A DNA stretch of 64,000 nt from Parerythrobacter lutipelagi (lineage in GTDB: Bacteria > Pseudomonadota > Alphaproteobacteria > Sphingomonadales > Sphingomonadaceae), in contig NZ_SKCJ01000002.1 in the NCBI RefSeq assembly GCF_005434975.1, forward strand, positions 434,001-498,000. The letters run 5' to 3'. The number at the start of each line of letters is the position of its first letter. Within the stretch, counting starts at the first letter, position 1. A program made the translations under genes and the position numbers. The notes beneath the pieces were generated by a model. That model was not told where the DNA came from. It ran no database searches and saw nothing but the letters and a program-made list of their open reading frames with translations. Positions 26,128-35,381 of the stretch are shown one piece after another.

Positions 26128-26612
26128 ATGTTGCGGTCCCCATATGGGTCCGCGATACCCATTATTGCAAGCGCTGCAATTTCCAGCGCTTCCATTGCTT
26201 CGGCGTCAGCGGTTGAAATTTCGTGATCGAGACCGGTCAGATGGAGCAGCCCATGGATCACCAGATGCGCCGCATGGTGATCGAGCGGAATGGATTTCTC
26301 CGCCGCCTCGCGCATGCAGGTTTCACAGGCGAGGGCGAGATCGCCGAGCATTTCCGGCCCGCCGTCCGGCGCCAGCGCCAGCAATTCCTCTCGTGTCAGC
26401 ATCGGGAACGACAACACATTGGTCGGCTTGTCCTTCGCCCGCCAGTCACGATTGAGCGCCTGGAGTTCCTGATCGGTTGTAAACAGCACGCTGGTGGTCA
26501 GGCGCGAATTGGCCAGTTCAGGCGCGACCTTTGCGGCCGCGTCCGCAGCGCGGCTGGCAAGATCCTCCCACTCGCCCGGAGGCCAGCCTTCGATGTCGAT
26601 GTCCAGATCCAT
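26124..26612 (-). CDS. ybeY: Endoribonuclease YbeY, 162 aa
   Basis: Metal-dependent RNase for 16S rRNA 3'-end maturation and ribosome quality control. The zinc site is H-x3-H-x5-H in HGLLHLTGLDH, and the upstream RAKDKPTNVLSFPM motif is conserved. Start at MDLDIDIEGW; an upstream extension lacks family similarity. It is coupled to the CorC gene. phoH, normally directly upstream, is 2.5 kb away here. Confidence 0.95.
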   Translation of the reverse strand: MDLDIDIEGWPPGEWEDLASRAADAAAKVAPELANSRLTTSVLFTTDQELQALNRDWRAKDKPTNVLSFPMLTREELLALAPDGGPEMLGDLALACETCMREAAEKSIPLDHHAAHLVIHGLLHLTGLDHEISTADAEAMEALEIAALAIMGIADPYGDRNI

Positions 26613-27053
26613 CAGCTTGATCCGCAAGCCTGGCACGACGGCTGCGCAGGACAGATGGCACACGGTTCAGGCGCAATGAACCGTCCCGCAGATCCGGTCA
26701 GCAAAGCGAATGGATAGTCCGACTGCGGGTTTGCGTATCGCATCGCCCGAGCATAGCGGCTCGAAGGGCCGGTAGGAAAGGGCAACCAGCGGCAAGTGAC
26801 GTTTAAACCCGGCAAAGGGTGCACTCGGTTCGCCGTAGTTTTTGCGCAAACCACCCCCGGAATCGGCAGAATTGCGCCATTTATTCATTTGCCAGACAGG
26901 CGAACCGGAACAGCGGCGCAACCAATTGCATTCCAAATCCATGATCGACCACGTATGATGGTCTACACATTCGGGATGCATCCACCGGGGTGATGTTCAC
27001 GGCCGTGCCACAGGGGAGCGCGCGGTCAGACAAGAATTTGAAGGAATTATTCA
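26613..27053. other. 440-bp intergenic region before the OmpA-family gene
   Basis: No convincing gene. One minus-strand open frame (26667-26981) has an unnatural composition. The stretch separates the minus-strand ybeY from the plus-strand OmpA-family gene and should contain both promoters; no confident -35/-10 pair was picked. GAAGGAAT just before 27054 is the ribosome-binding site of the OmpA-family gene. Confidence 0.4.
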
Positions 27054-27935
27054 ATGCATATCAAGCTTAACAGACGGCTCGCTCTGCCGATGATGGCCGC
27101 GCTGGCGCTCGGCATTCCGGCCGGCGTTTCCGCACAGGACGATACAGTCTATGAAGAACAGGTCATGACTACGGTCTATGGCTCGGTTCCGGGCGATCTG
27201 TCAGGGATGCCGGAAGGTCCGGAAATCGAAGGTATGATCGCCCAGCGCAACGGCAACCGCATCGAAGTGGTCAGCCCCGGCGGCGCACGTACCGTGGTCC
27301 ACGTCAGCACCGCCACGCAGATCAAGTCCAGCGGCGGCTTCCTCGGCCTCAGCAAGGCTTCGCTCGATAGCAGCTCGCTGCTCAACGGCCTGCCGGTGAA
27401 AATTGAAACCGTTCAGTGGGAAGACGGGCTTGTCGCCAGTGAAATCGATCTCAAAAGCAAGGATCTGAAGACCGCAGCGATGATCGCCAACGGCACGCAG
27501 CAGGGCTTTGCCGAGCAGACCGCCGCCACCGACGCACTGCGTGGCCGCGTTGCCAATATCGATGAATACAACATCAAGGGCACGACCAACGTCTATTTCG
27601 ACACCGGCAAATACAATCTTTCGGGCGAAGCGCGCAATGAACTGTGCAGCGCCGCGCAACAAGCCAATGCGATGGACAATGCCTTGCTGCTGGTGGTCGG
27701 CTACACCGATTCCACGGGAAGCTACGAGATCAATCAGGAACTGAGCGAGAAGCGCGCCGAGCGCGTGGTCAACTACCTCCAGCAGCAGTGCGGCTGGAAA
27801 CCGTACCGCATGCTGACCCCGACCGGCATGGCGGAATCCGATCCGGCGGCGGACAACAGCACTGCGTACGGCAAGGCGCAGAACCGCCGCGTGGCCGTGA
27901 ACATCCTCGTCAGCAAGGCGGTCGACGGGATGTAA
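27054..27935 (+). CDS. OmpA-family outer-membrane/peptidoglycan-binding protein, 293 aa
   Basis: A signal peptide (residues 1-27, ending GVSAQ) is followed by a beta-rich DUF5666-like domain (~60-150, GMIAQRNGNRIEVVSPGGA) and a C-terminal OmpA domain (~180-290). The OmpA domain has YFDTGKYNLS, VVGYTDSTGSYEINQELSEK and NRRVAVNILV. It anchors to peptidoglycan in the periplasm. It is monocistronic with its own strong terminator, which suggests high expression. Confidence 0.88.
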   Translation: MHIKLNRRLALPMMAALALGIPAGVSAQDDTVYEEQVMTTVYGSVPGDLSGMPEGPEIEGMIAQRNGNRIEVVSPGGARTVVHVSTATQIKSSGGFLGLSKASLDSSSLLNGLPVKIETVQWEDGLVASEIDLKSKDLKTAAMIANGTQQGFAEQTAATDALRGRVANIDEYNIKGTTNVYFDTGKYNLSGEARNELCSAAQQANAMDNALLLVVGYTDSTGSYEINQELSEKRAERVVNYLQQQCGWKPYRMLTPTGMAESDPAADNSTAYGKAQNRRVAVNILVSKAVDGM

Positions 27936-27960
27936 TTTTCGCAACCGGTGCAAGCACAGG

Positions 27961-27986
27961 AAGGGCGGGCCTCGGTCCGCCCTTTT
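27961..27986 (+). terminator. Rho-independent terminator of the OmpA-family gene
   Basis: An 8-bp stem AAGGGCGG / CCGCCCTT with an 8-nt loop, continuing into TTTTGCTT. It starts 25 nt after the stop codon. Confidence 0.8.
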
Positions 27987-28007
27987 GCTTGCGCGATCCG
28001 GTACTGA

Positions 28008-28397
28008 CTACCGGGCCTCTATCGGCGGCTCGTAATTGTCCGACTGGAGTGTCAGCATATAGGCGACGAGTTCGCCGATATGTTCTGCCGGGATTTCGAA
28101 ATACATCGCATCGGGGTAATTATGCGGGCGGCCGAGCCATTCGGTCAGGCTCGCGCCGGTGAGACCGGGCGTGTTCGCGATGGCGTCAAATCTGGGGGCG
28201 GTGCCCGGCGAAGCCTGATCCAGCTCGACCGCGTGGCAATCCGAGCAGCGTCCGCGTGCGAATTTCAATCCGTTCCATTCGGGCGAATTGCGCTCGAAGC
28301 CGTGCATGTCTTTCGAAATGGCTTCTGCAACTTCGGGCGGAACCGTCTCGCAACCCGCGAGCACGAGGGGCAGGGCAAGTAGAACAAGGGCTCTCAT
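28008..28397 (-). CDS. Small c-type cytochrome lipoprotein, 129 aa
   Basis: The lipobox LVLAGC near residue 15 predicts a lipid-anchored periplasmic protein. A single heme-binding motif CSDCH (RGRCSDCHAVE) lies near residue 50, and a plausible axial Met is in DAMYFEIP or YMLTL. The family is class I-like cytochrome c; the redox partner is unknown. The start MRALVLLALP is preferred over an ATG 12 codons earlier. It lies in line with the SH3 gene and phoH upstream. Confidence 0.85.
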   Translation of the reverse strand: MRALVLLALPLVLAGCETVPPEVAEAISKDMHGFERNSPEWNGLKFARGRCSDCHAVELDQASPGTAPRFDAIANTPGLTGASLTEWLGRPHNYPDAMYFEIPAEHIGELVAYMLTLQSDNYEPPIEAR

Positions 28398-28455
28398 ATC
28401 TTGGAGACTATGCCTTGCTCTCCTGCTTGCCAAGTCCGGAGGCGGCAGCCCCGGC

Positions 28456-29130
28456 TCAATTGTTCAGGCTTCGGCCCTCGCTAAGATTGCGCGCTCCGCC
28501 TTTGCCGACTCCGCCAGTCGGCAGGAACGGGCAGGGCTTGCCCGAGGCGCAAAATCCGAGGATCCAGCCGGCATAGACCGTTTCAACCTCATCCTCGGGG
28601 TCGTCAGCCAGCGTCCATTCGGAATGCTCGATCTGTACCCAGCGTCCCTTGCAAGAAGCCAGCTTCTGCGGCCCGCTGACCTCGAGTTCGCGAATGAAGT
28701 GCTGTTTATCCTTCGATCCCGGAACAGCATGGAGATCGAACTCGTCGCCCTCGTAATAGGTCATTTCGAGCATCTTGGCGGAGACCCAGCCCTCTCCGGC
28801 ATATCCCGCCAGCGGTTCCAGCTTCTGGGTGCGATAATTCCATTCGGCGTTCGGAAGCACTTTGAACCAGCCGTCCTGGCTGCCGAGCACCTTGAATTCG
28901 GTCATCTTCAAATGTTGCCAGTTGGTACGGCCGAGCACCTTGTACTGTGTGCCCGGGCCGGATCGGATGTTGAGGCCCGCCGGGTCTTTGTCTGCGCTGT
29001 ACAGGTAGATGCCGTTGCACGCCTCGAACGAGGTTGGCGGGACGGCGCGTGTCCCCTCGACCTTGTGTGCGCTTGCAGCGGCGCTCGCGATGCCGAACGC
29101 GGCCGTCGCCGCGAGCAGCACCATCTTCAC
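28456..29130 (-). CDS. Secreted SH3-domain protein, 224 aa
   Basis: Signal peptide ([20 protein letters not shown]), then a bacterial SH3 domain around residues 45-120 (LNIRSGPGTQYKVLG, DGWFKVLPN, GEGWVSAKML). The rest is an unrecognised domain with several cysteines (SCKGRW, FCASGKPCPF). Such domains bind cell-wall peptides. It starts with GTG overlapping the phoH stop (GTGA), so a periplasmic protein is translationally coupled to a cytosolic ATPase, which is odd but clear in the sequence. Confidence 0.8.
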   Translation of the reverse strand: MKMVLLAATAAFGIASAAASAHKVEGTRAVPPTSFEACNGIYLYSADKDPAGLNIRSGPGTQYKVLGRTNWQHLKMTEFKVLGSQDGWFKVLPNAEWNYRTQKLEPLAGYAGEGWVSAKMLEMTYYEGDEFDLHAVPGSKDKQHFIRELEVSGPQKLASCKGRWVQIEHSEWTLADDPEDEVETVYAGWILGFCASGKPCPFLPTGGVGKGGARNLSEGRSLNN

Positions 29131-30155
29131 TCGGCCTTGCCTTCATAAGCTTCGACGATCCGCCCCACAATCGGATGGCGCACGACATCGGCGGCGGTGA
29201 AGCGGGTGACTGCAATGCCTTCCACGTCTTCCAGCCGACCGACCGCATCGGCCAGACCGGAATGTCGGTCGCCGCCCGGTATGTCGACCTGTTTCGGGTC
29301 ACCGCACACCACCATCCGGCTATTCTGGCCGAAGCGGGTGAGGAACATCTTCATCTGTTCCCTTGTGGTGTTCTGTGCCTCGTCGAGGATGACAAAGGAA
29401 TCGGCCAGAGTGCGCCCGCGCATGAAGGCGATCGGGGCGATCTCGATTTCACCGCTGGCGATCCGGCGTTCGACCTGTTCGGGCGGCATGCAGTCGAACA
29501 GCGCATCGTAAAGCGGGCGCAGATAGGGGTCGACCTTGTCCTTCATGTCTCCGGGCAGAAAGCCGAGTTTCTCGCCTGCTTCGACCGCGGGGCGGCTCAG
29601 CACAAGGCGCTGCACGCTGCCGGTGATCAGCTGGCTGACCGCCTGTGCCACCGCAACATAAGTCTTGCCGGTGCCCGCCGGGCCGAGCGCGAAGATCACA
29701 TCCTCGCGGGCAAGCTGGCGCATATAGCCCGCTTGTGCCGCGCTGCGCGGGACAATGGTCTTGCGGCGGGTGCGGATCATGATCGGCGGCGAATTCTTGT
29801 CCGCGTTGACGATCCCTTCGAGCGTGGGTTCATTCGACATGGAGATCAGCGCTTCGATTGCGCCTGCATCGAGATCCTGCCCCAGGGCCAGCTTGTCATA
29901 CATCGTCTGAAGGACATCGCGCGCGCGGGCCACACTGTCTTCCGGCCCTTCGATGTGCAAATTGTCTCCGCGGGCGGAGATGAACACACCGATGCGGTTC
30001 TCCACCTGGACGAGATTGGCGTCGAATTGTCCGAACAGCGGGACCAGCAGCGACTGGTCTTCGAAAGACATATCGACTTGTGCGCGGCGAATTTCGCGGG
30101 CCGGCTGTGGCGCAGACGAAATCTTTGGTGTTGCGCGAGTAGGTTTGCGTCCCAT
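29127..30155 (-). CDS. PhoH family ATPase, 342 aa
   Basis: A cytosolic PhoH-like P-loop protein: KH-like N-terminal part, Walker A GPAGTGKT at 158-165, Walker [10 protein letters not shown] near 251-259, and downstream [11 protein letters not shown]. Family role: RNA-related ATPase linked to YbeY. Length is normal. It follows miaB with a 125-nt gap on the same strand, the usual alphaproteobacterial order, but the next gene is the SH3 protein instead of ybeY. Confidence 0.95.
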   Translation of the reverse strand: MGRKPTRATPKISSAPQPAREIRRAQVDMSFEDQSLLVPLFGQFDANLVQVENRIGVFISARGDNLHIEGPEDSVARARDVLQTMYDKLALGQDLDAGAIEALISMSNEPTLEGIVNADKNSPPIMIRTRRKTIVPRSAAQAGYMRQLAREDVIFALGPAGTGKTYVAVAQAVSQLITGSVQRLVLSRPAVEAGEKLGFLPGDMKDKVDPYLRPLYDALFDCMPPEQVERRIASGEIEIAPIAFMRGRTLADSFVILDEAQNTTREQMKMFLTRFGQNSRMVVCGDPKQVDIPGGDRHSGLADAVGRLEDVEGIAVTRFTAADVVRHPIVGRIVEAYEGKAE

Positions 30156-30280
30156 GCGGCTCCTTTGCTTGGTGACTCGAAGTCTAGGACAGTACGCACA
30201 AGACGCAAGAACGATTGCTGAACGCGGCTGGGGAAAGTCGGTGTTTTCCTATCGAGCCGAAGCTCTTGCTGTGGCAGCAA

Positions 30281-31633
30281 TCAAGCGGTCTGTTGCGCAT
30301 CCCCAACACGGGAAAGCCGACCTTCCAGCGAATTCGCCCCGGCTTCGATCAGCTCGACGTCTACCAGATCACCGATCGCCGCGGTGCCGGTGAACCACAC
30401 GCTTTGCAGCCACGGGGACTTGCCGAGCCACTGGCCGTCCAGCTTGCCCTTGCGTTCGACCAGCACTGCGCAGCTCTTGCCGACGCTCGCCTGATTGAAC
30501 GCCACCTGGTGGCGATTGAGCGCGGCTTGCAGACGCTGGAGCCGTTCGTCCATCACCTCACGCGGCACCTGACCGTCCATGGTCGCAGCGGGCGTGCCGG
30601 GGCGGGGTGAGTATTTGAAGCTGTAAGCCTGGGCGTAGCCGACCTGATCGACGATGCGCAGCGTCTCCTCGAACTCGGCGTCGGTTTCACCCGGGAAGCC
30701 GACGATAAAGTCCCCGCTCAGCGCAAGATCGGGCCGCGCGGCGCGGAAACGTTCGAGCAGGCGGAGATAGCTTTCCGCCGAATGGCTGCGGTTCATCGCC
30801 TTGAGCACGCGGTCGCTGCCGGACTGCACCGGCAGGTGCAGATAGGGCATAAGTTTGCTGACTTCGCCATGCGCGGCGATCAGATCATCGTCCATGTCGG
30901 CGGGATGGCTGGTGGTGTAACGGATACGCTCGAGACCATCGATGCCTGCCAGCATACGGATCAGGCCCGCGAGGCCGCACGCACGGCCCCTGTCGTCCTC
31001 ACCCGACCATGCGCTGACATTCTGGCCGAGCAGGGTGATTTCACGCGCACCGGCTTCAACCAGTTTGCGCGCTTCGGTCACGAGGTCCTTGAACGGACGC
31101 GAGATTTCCGCGCCGCGGGTGTAAGGGACCACGCAATAGGTGCAGAACTTGTCGCACCCTTCCTGAATGGTGAGAAAAGCGGTCGGGCCGATTTTTCTTC
31201 GCGCCGGCAGCGCATCGAATTTGGCAATCGGCGGCATGTCGGTGTCGGTCGAACGCTCGCCCCTGACTGCCTTGTCGAGCATTTCCGGCAGGCGGTGATA
31301 GGCCTGCGGCCCGACCACCATCGACACCGCCGGTGCGCGCACCATGATCTCTTCGCCTTCGGCTTGCGCAACGCAGCCGGCCACTGCAATCATCGGTGCC
31401 TTCTGCTGCGTCTTGCCCTTGGTCAGGCGGCCGATGTCCGAATAGACCTTCTCCGCCGCCTTTTCGCGGATGTGACAGGTGTTGAGCACCACCAGATCGG
31501 CATCTTCGCCCTCTGGCGCGGGCGCAATGCCTTGCTCGGCGAGCAATTCGGCCATGCGTTCGCCGTCATAGACGTTCATCTGGCAGCCGAAGCTCTTGAC
31601 CCGGTAGGTCTTGGGGGGCGTGGTCGGTTTCAT
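30281..31633 (-). CDS. miaB: tRNA-2-methylthio-N6-dimethylallyladenosine synthase MiaB, 450 aa
   Basis: Radical-SAM methylthiotransferase acting on A37 of tRNAs that read UNN codons. The N-terminal cluster cysteines are in [15 protein letters not shown] and AGCVAQAEG. The radical-SAM motif is [10 protein letters not shown]-terminal TRAM domain follows. The start [20 protein letters not shown] is preferred over a longer in-frame extension that enters the divergent promoter. Confidence 0.96.
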   Translation of the reverse strand: MKPTTPPKTYRVKSFGCQMNVYDGERMAELLAEQGIAPAPEGEDADLVVLNTCHIREKAAEKVYSDIGRLTKGKTQQKAPMIAVAGCVAQAEGEEIMVRAPAVSMVVGPQAYHRLPEMLDKAVRGERSTDTDMPPIAKFDALPARRKIGPTAFLTIQEGCDKFCTYCVVPYTRGAEISRPFKDLVTEARKLVEAGAREITLLGQNVSAWSGEDDRGRACGLAGLIRMLAGIDGLERIRYTTSHPADMDDDLIAAHGEVSKLMPYLHLPVQSGSDRVLKAMNRSHSAESYLRLLERFRAARPDLALSGDFIVGFPGETDAEFEETLRIVDQVGYAQAYSFKYSPRPGTPAATMDGQVPREVMDERLQRLQAALNRHQVAFNQASVGKSCAVLVERKGKLDGQWLGKSPWLQSVWFTGTAAIGDLVDVELIEAGANSLEGRLSRVGDAQQTA

Positions 31634-31720
31634 GAGGATCGCGCCTTTAGGGCAAAGCTGTGGACGGTTCAACAAGATCGAACCCTTGCGCCGGGCCGCC
31701 TTGACGGTAAGCATGTGGCG

Positions 31721-32236
31721 ATGAAGCCAATCAGAACCGCCGCGCTCTGCTCGCTTGCCGCCATGACCACTCCGCTCTTTGCTGCGACCGAGGACGCTGG
31801 CGCGACACTAACTCCTGAAGAACAATTCGCCCTGATCAGTTCATGGGAGGGCCGCTGGCAAGTGGCCGAAACATCGGCGCTGGAAATCGTATTCGAGAAG
31901 ACGGCACGCGGCACTGCGATGATCGAGCGGTGGGAGACGCAGGCGGGACTGCATTCGATAACCGTCTATCACATGGACGGCGATGCGCTGATGGCGACGC
32001 ACTATTGCCCGCAAGGCAACCAGCCAAGGCTGGAGACGCGAGCGGTGGCGAGCGGAGAAATTCGCTTCACCTTCCGCGACGTGACCGATCTCGACGAGGG
32101 CGAGGGGCACACTCATGATCTATGGTTCACTCCAGGCGAGAATGAAACGATCCGGCGTTCCGAAATCTATCGGTCTGGCGAGGAGTTGGGCGAACCCAGC
32201 CACTATACGCTTAAGCGGGCACCGGCAGGCGACTGA
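31721..32236 (+). CDS. Secreted lipocalin-like protein of unknown function, 171 aa
   Basis: Signal peptide ([21 protein letters not shown]). The mature part begins with an acidic linker and then a beta-rich domain ([45 protein letters not shown]), which resembles the lipocalin-like DUF1579-type fold used to bind small hydrophobic ligands. The family assignment is uncertain. It is inserted, on the opposite strand, between miaB and plsC. Confidence 0.65.
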   Translation: MKPIRTAALCSLAAMTTPLFAATEDAGATLTPEEQFALISSWEGRWQVAETSALEIVFEKTARGTAMIERWETQAGLHSITVYHMDGDALMATHYCPQGNQPRLETRAVASGEIRFTFRDVTDLDEGEGHTHDLWFTPGENETIRRSEIYRSGEELGEPSHYTLKRAPAGD

Positions 32237-32254
32237 TGCCCTGGCGCAGTCCAG

Positions 32255-33118
32255 CTATTCGATAGGGTTCGGCTCACGCGGCGCTGCGTAGCGCACTGGC
32301 ACCACGTCGTGCTTGAACACCCGCAGCGGCTTGCCGAGGCTGGTCAGCAGCGCGGCTTCGATTGCAGCACGGGCACGGGCGCCGATGGCTTTGCGGCCGC
32401 GGAATTCGTCCGGACTGAAAGGTTCTAGGAAGTGCAGCTTGAGTTCGAATGTGCCTTTACGTGACAGGATGCGCCGCGCGTTGTTCATGCCGCTTTCGTC
32501 GCCGACCCACGCAATTTCTTCCGCAGCATCGCCATAATCGATCAGAACCGGCTGGACGAGGACGTCCTTCGGCGGAGGTTCGAGCACGCTCAGCATGCTG
32601 GTCTTGAACGGCAGCAGCGATTGGCCGTCGGTGGTGGTGCCTTCCGGAAAGACAGTGACGGACCAATTGTCCGCCAGCGCTTCACGCAGCGCGTTGATCT
32701 GTTCGGCCACTCCCAGCCGGTTTTCACGCTGGACGAAGACAGTGCGGTTGAGCGTGCACAGCCAGCCGACAACCGGAACCTGGCTTAGTTCATGCTTGGC
32801 GACGAACGCCGTACCGCTCGCCCCCGCCAGCGTCAGAATATCTATCCAGCTGACATGGTTGGCGATGAAAAAGACATCCCGCCGCAAAGGCACGCCAATC
32901 GCCGTCACGCGTGCCCCGGCGACACGGCCGGCATAGCGCAGGAAGAGCATCGGAAAAGGCGAGCCGTATTTGAAGATCCGATAGAGATAGTGCAGCGGCA
33001 CAAACACCAGCAGCAGGCCGATCAGGCACAGGACGCGGCGAAAAAAGCGGAATTTCTCTGAAAATGTGAGCGGCGTTTCCTCGCCTCGTGCGGCGGCTTC
33101 ACGCAGTTCCGGTGACAT
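32255..33118 (-). CDS. plsC: 1-acyl-sn-glycerol-3-phosphate acyltransferase, 287 aa
   Basis: Second acylation of phosphatidic acid synthesis. The acyltransferase motif I is NHVSWIDIL (HX4D) and motif III is VFPEGTTTDG. One N-terminal membrane anchor (RVLCLIGLLLVFVPLHYLY) places it at the inner membrane. The start overlaps the fur stop by one nt (TGATG). It complements plsX in the same window, though plsY is not here. Confidence 0.92.
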   Translation of the reverse strand: MSPELREAAARGEETPLTFSEKFRFFRRVLCLIGLLLVFVPLHYLYRIFKYGSPFPMLFLRYAGRVAGARVTAIGVPLRRDVFFIANHVSWIDILTLAGASGTAFVAKHELSQVPVVGWLCTLNRTVFVQRENRLGVAEQINALREALADNWSVTVFPEGTTTDGQSLLPFKTSMLSVLEPPPKDVLVQPVLIDYGDAAEEIAWVGDESGMNNARRILSRKGTFELKLHFLEPFSPDEFRGRKAIGARARAAIEAALLTSLGKPLRVFKHDVVPVRYAAPREPNPIE

Positions 33119-33552
33119 CAGATGCCGCGATCTTTGTCACGACCGATTTTGACCGCGTACAATTCCATCCGGTGATCGACCAGCCGGTAGCCGAGCCGTT
33201 CCGCAATGACTTTTTGCAGCGCTTCGAGTTCGGGATCGACGAATTCGACCACATCGCCGGTTTCTACGTCGATCAGGTGATCATGATGCGCTTCTGGCGC
33301 CGCTTCATAGCGCGCGCGGCCATCGCCGAAATCGTGCCGGTCGAGGATGCCCGCCTCTTCGAACAGCCGCACCGTGCGATAGACGGTTGCGATCGAGATT
33401 TTCGGATCGATCGCCGAGGCACGTTCGTGCAGCATCTCGACATCGGGGTGATCGTCGCTTTCGGACAGGACGCGCGCAATCACGCGGCGCTGCTCGGTTA
33501 TGCGCAGCCCGCGTTCGGCACACAGCTGTTCGAGGTCGATGCCCTGTTCCAA
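33118..33552 (-). CDS. Fur-family transcriptional regulator, 144 aa
   Basis: The N-terminal winged helix has RITEQRRVIARVL and SIATVYRTVRLFEEAG. The C-terminal dimer domain carries the metal-binding AHHDHLID and an Asp/Glu-rich strand. The C-terminal CxxC pairs for structural zinc found in enterobacterial Fur are missing, as in many alphaproteobacterial Fur/Mur proteins, so iron versus manganese sensing cannot be decided. It is coupled to plsC downstream. Confidence 0.92.
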   Translation of the reverse strand: MEQGIDLEQLCAERGLRITEQRRVIARVLSESDDHPDVEMLHERASAIDPKISIATVYRTVRLFEEAGILDRHDFGDGRARYEAAPEAHHDHLIDVETGDVVEFVDPELEALQKVIAERLGYRLVDHRMELYAVKIGRDKDRGI

Positions 33553-33564
33553 AAAAATCCTCTC

Positions 33565-33604
33565 GCAAAAGAAACGCCCCGGAGCCTTAGAGGCGCGGGG
33601 CGTT
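33565..33604 (-). terminator. Rho-independent terminator of mucR
   Basis: Read on the minus strand, AACGCCCC and GGGGCGTT form an 8-bp stem with a 16-nt loop followed by TCTTTT. It lies just after the mucR stop codon and before the fur gene, so fur-plsC has its own promoter. Confidence 0.7.
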
Positions 33605-33629
33605 CATCTCAAGGTGGCGTGTGCGTGGA

Positions 33630-34070
33630 TTATGCCGCTTTTTTCTTGCGACCACGCTTTTGCCCGGGCTTGCGGCCGAGGCCGATCTTTTTCGCCAGTT
33701 CGCGGCGACGCTCGGCATAGTTCGGCGCGACCATCGGATAATCGGCGGGAAGGTTCCAGCGTGCGCGGTATTCCTCCGGCGTCATGTCGTAATTGGTGCG
33801 CAAGTAACGCTTGAGCATCTTCAACTTCTTGCCGTCTTCGAGGCAGACGATGTAGTCAGGCTTGATCGAGGCGCGGATCGAAACGGCCGGTTCCGGGCGC
33901 GGTTCTTCCTTGTCTTCATCACTACCCAAAGCGGCCAATGCCCCGTAAACGCTGGTGATCAGCGTCGGGACGCTGTCAATGTCCACATCGTTATTGCTTA
34001 GGTGTGCAGCAACGATATCAGACGTGAGCGTGATCAGAGTCTCGCTCATATCATGTTCGAGTTCTTGCAT
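33630..34070 (-). CDS. mucR: MucR/Ros-family transcriptional regulator, 146 aa
   Basis: A global regulator family of alphaproteobacteria (exopolysaccharide, cell cycle, virulence). The core is PDYIVCLEDGKKLKMLKRYL followed by TPEEYRARWNLPADYPMVAP. The C2H2 zinc-finger positions are degenerate: C-LED (second Cys lost), Tyr in place of both His. A basic AT-hook-like tail follows (GRKPGQKRGRKKK). The ATG chosen follows GAGGA at good spacing; other ATGs up- and downstream are less well placed. It has its own terminator. Confidence 0.92.
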   Translation of the reverse strand: MQELEHDMSETLITLTSDIVAAHLSNNDVDIDSVPTLITSVYGALAALGSDEDKEEPRPEPAVSIRASIKPDYIVCLEDGKKLKMLKRYLRTNYDMTPEEYRARWNLPADYPMVAPNYAERRRELAKKIGLGRKPGQKRGRKKKAA

Positions 34071-34211
34071 GTTGTGTGTCCTCATCTTTGATGGCGGTTT
34101 ATTTATTTTGACCTGCCAGCGCCGAGTCACCTAGACCGCATTAGCGCTTGTTTCAAGAGTGAGTGTTGTTCTTCACCAGCCAATATTAACCATAGAAATT
34201 TGCCAACCTGT

Positions 34212-34667
34212 TCATAAGATCAGGCAAAAAGTAATCGCATCAAGGCGTTCGTTGTCAGATGTCTTGTAGTAATTTTTCCTTCGCCCGATTTGCGTGAAAC
34301 CGGCTTCACGATAGAGCTGAAGAGCCTCGTTGTTCTCTCGCATCTCCAGGAATGCTTTTTCAGCACCGCGAGTTCTCGCGTCGACGATGAATTTCTCAAG
34401 CAAACGCCTGCCAAATCCTTTGCCGCGATATTCGGGTCTGACAGCGATGAGCAGCAATTCATCTTCACCAGGTGCACTGCGGACCAGAGTAAATCCGGCG
34501 GGTGTTGCGATATTGTCTGTAAACTGTCCGTAGCTGTCGATCAGCGTGTAGCTGGTGGTTGGCAGGGAGAGCGAGCTGCTCACCTGATTGCGGTTCCAGG
34601 CTTCCCCCCATTTGGGCTCGAACGCGCTGCCCATTACCTCCATGATGCGGTCGATGTCGTCCATCAC
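34212..34667 (-). CDS. rimI: GNAT N-acetyltransferase, RimI-like, 151 aa
   Basis: Acetyl-CoA binding motif A is RPEYRGKGFGRRLLEKFI (R/QxxGxG/A) and motif B is NNEALQLYREAGF. The genomic place next to tsaB is the normal position of rimI, which acetylates the N-terminus of ribosomal protein S18. The start overlaps the tsaB stop by four nt. Base composition is somewhat AT-richer than the neighbours. Confidence 0.88.
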   Translation of the reverse strand: MMDDIDRIMEVMGSAFEPKWGEAWNRNQVSSSLSLPTTSYTLIDSYGQFTDNIATPAGFTLVRSAPGEDELLLIAVRPEYRGKGFGRRLLEKFIVDARTRGAEKAFLEMRENNEALQLYREAGFTQIGRRKNYYKTSDNERLDAITFCLIL

Positions 34668-35311
34668 AGCTTCGGCTTTGCATCGGGAGCGCGGCCATAC
34701 AGCGGCGCGTTGTCAGCCGAGAGAAGCTCTTCACGCAGCAGCTGTGCGTGGCGTGCATCGGGCAGGAGATCGACTGCCAGTTTCTCCTCACCGGGTGCGA
34801 AAAGGCTGGCGAGCTCGTGCGCTCGGTTGCCCGCAACAAGCGTATGGCGACAGGCGATCTTCGCCGCATCGGGCGCAAGCGACCGAACCTCGTCTTCGGG
34901 CATCATATCGGCAGCAAAATTCTGCACGAACCATTCGCCATGGCCGCCATGCATGCAGACGGTAACGGGCTGAGGCTCGGGTTGGGACTGAAGTCGGGAC
35001 TGGATTTGGGACTGGCGACCCTGCGCGGCCACCAGCGCCAGCGTCGGGTAGCCCAGACATTCCGCATTCCAAGCGTAGGCCAGTGCCCGTGCTGCAGCAA
35101 TCCCGATCCGTACGCCGGTGAAGCTGCCCGGACCGCGCGAAACCAGTATTCGTTCCGCTTGTCCTTTGCCCGGCAGGCCAGCGATCATGGGTACCAGCCG
35201 CTCTGCATGGCCGCGACCAAGGACTGCATAGTCGCTGGCGATCAGGCGATTGCCGTCGAACAGTGCCACCGAGCACGCTTCCGTCGCGCAATCTATCGCG
35301 AGCGTGTGCAT
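34664..35311 (-). CDS. tsaB: tRNA t6A37 synthesis protein TsaB, 215 aa
   Basis: Scaffold partner of TsaD in making threonylcarbamoyl-A37. It has an ASKHA-type N-terminus (LAIDCATEACSVALFDG) and SRGPGSFTGVRIGIAAARAL, diagnostic for TsaB. Around residue 100 there is a Gln/Ser-rich insertion (QSQIQSRLQSQPEPQP) encoded by a 12-bp tandem repeat. Coupled to rimI. Confidence 0.94.
   Translation of the reverse strand: MHTLAIDCATEACSVALFDGNRLIASDYAVLGRGHAERLVPMIAGLPGKGQAERILVSRGPGSFTGVRIGIAAARALAYAWNAECLGYPTLALVAAQGRQSQIQSRLQSQPEPQPVTVCMHGGHGEWFVQNFAADMMPEDEVRSLAPDAAKIACRHTLVAGNRAHELASLFAPGEEKLAVDLLPDARHAQLLREELLSADNAPLYGRAPDAKPKL
34984..35019. repeat. 12-bp tandem repeat inside tsaB, three copies
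   Basis: Three imperfect units beginning GGGACTG (GGGACTGAAGTC, GGGACTGGATTT, GGGACTGGCGAC) keep the reading frame and encode a Gln/Ser-rich insertion in TsaB. It is a likely site of copy-number variation between strains. Confidence 0.75.
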
Positions 35312-35381
35312 GTCAGCGGGTCCGGATCAAGTGCGACGAAACCATGCCGGAGCGGATGGCACCGGGGCTGCAGTTTGGCAA

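Noticed and set aside
26667-26981. 104-codon minus-strand frame between ybeY and the OmpA-family gene
   Set aside because: No family pattern, no ribosome-binding site, and it occupies the expected promoter region.
30782-31720. Upstream extension of the 171-aa secreted protein over miaB
   Set aside because: It runs antisense through miaB; the real start is the ATG at 31721 with a signal peptide.
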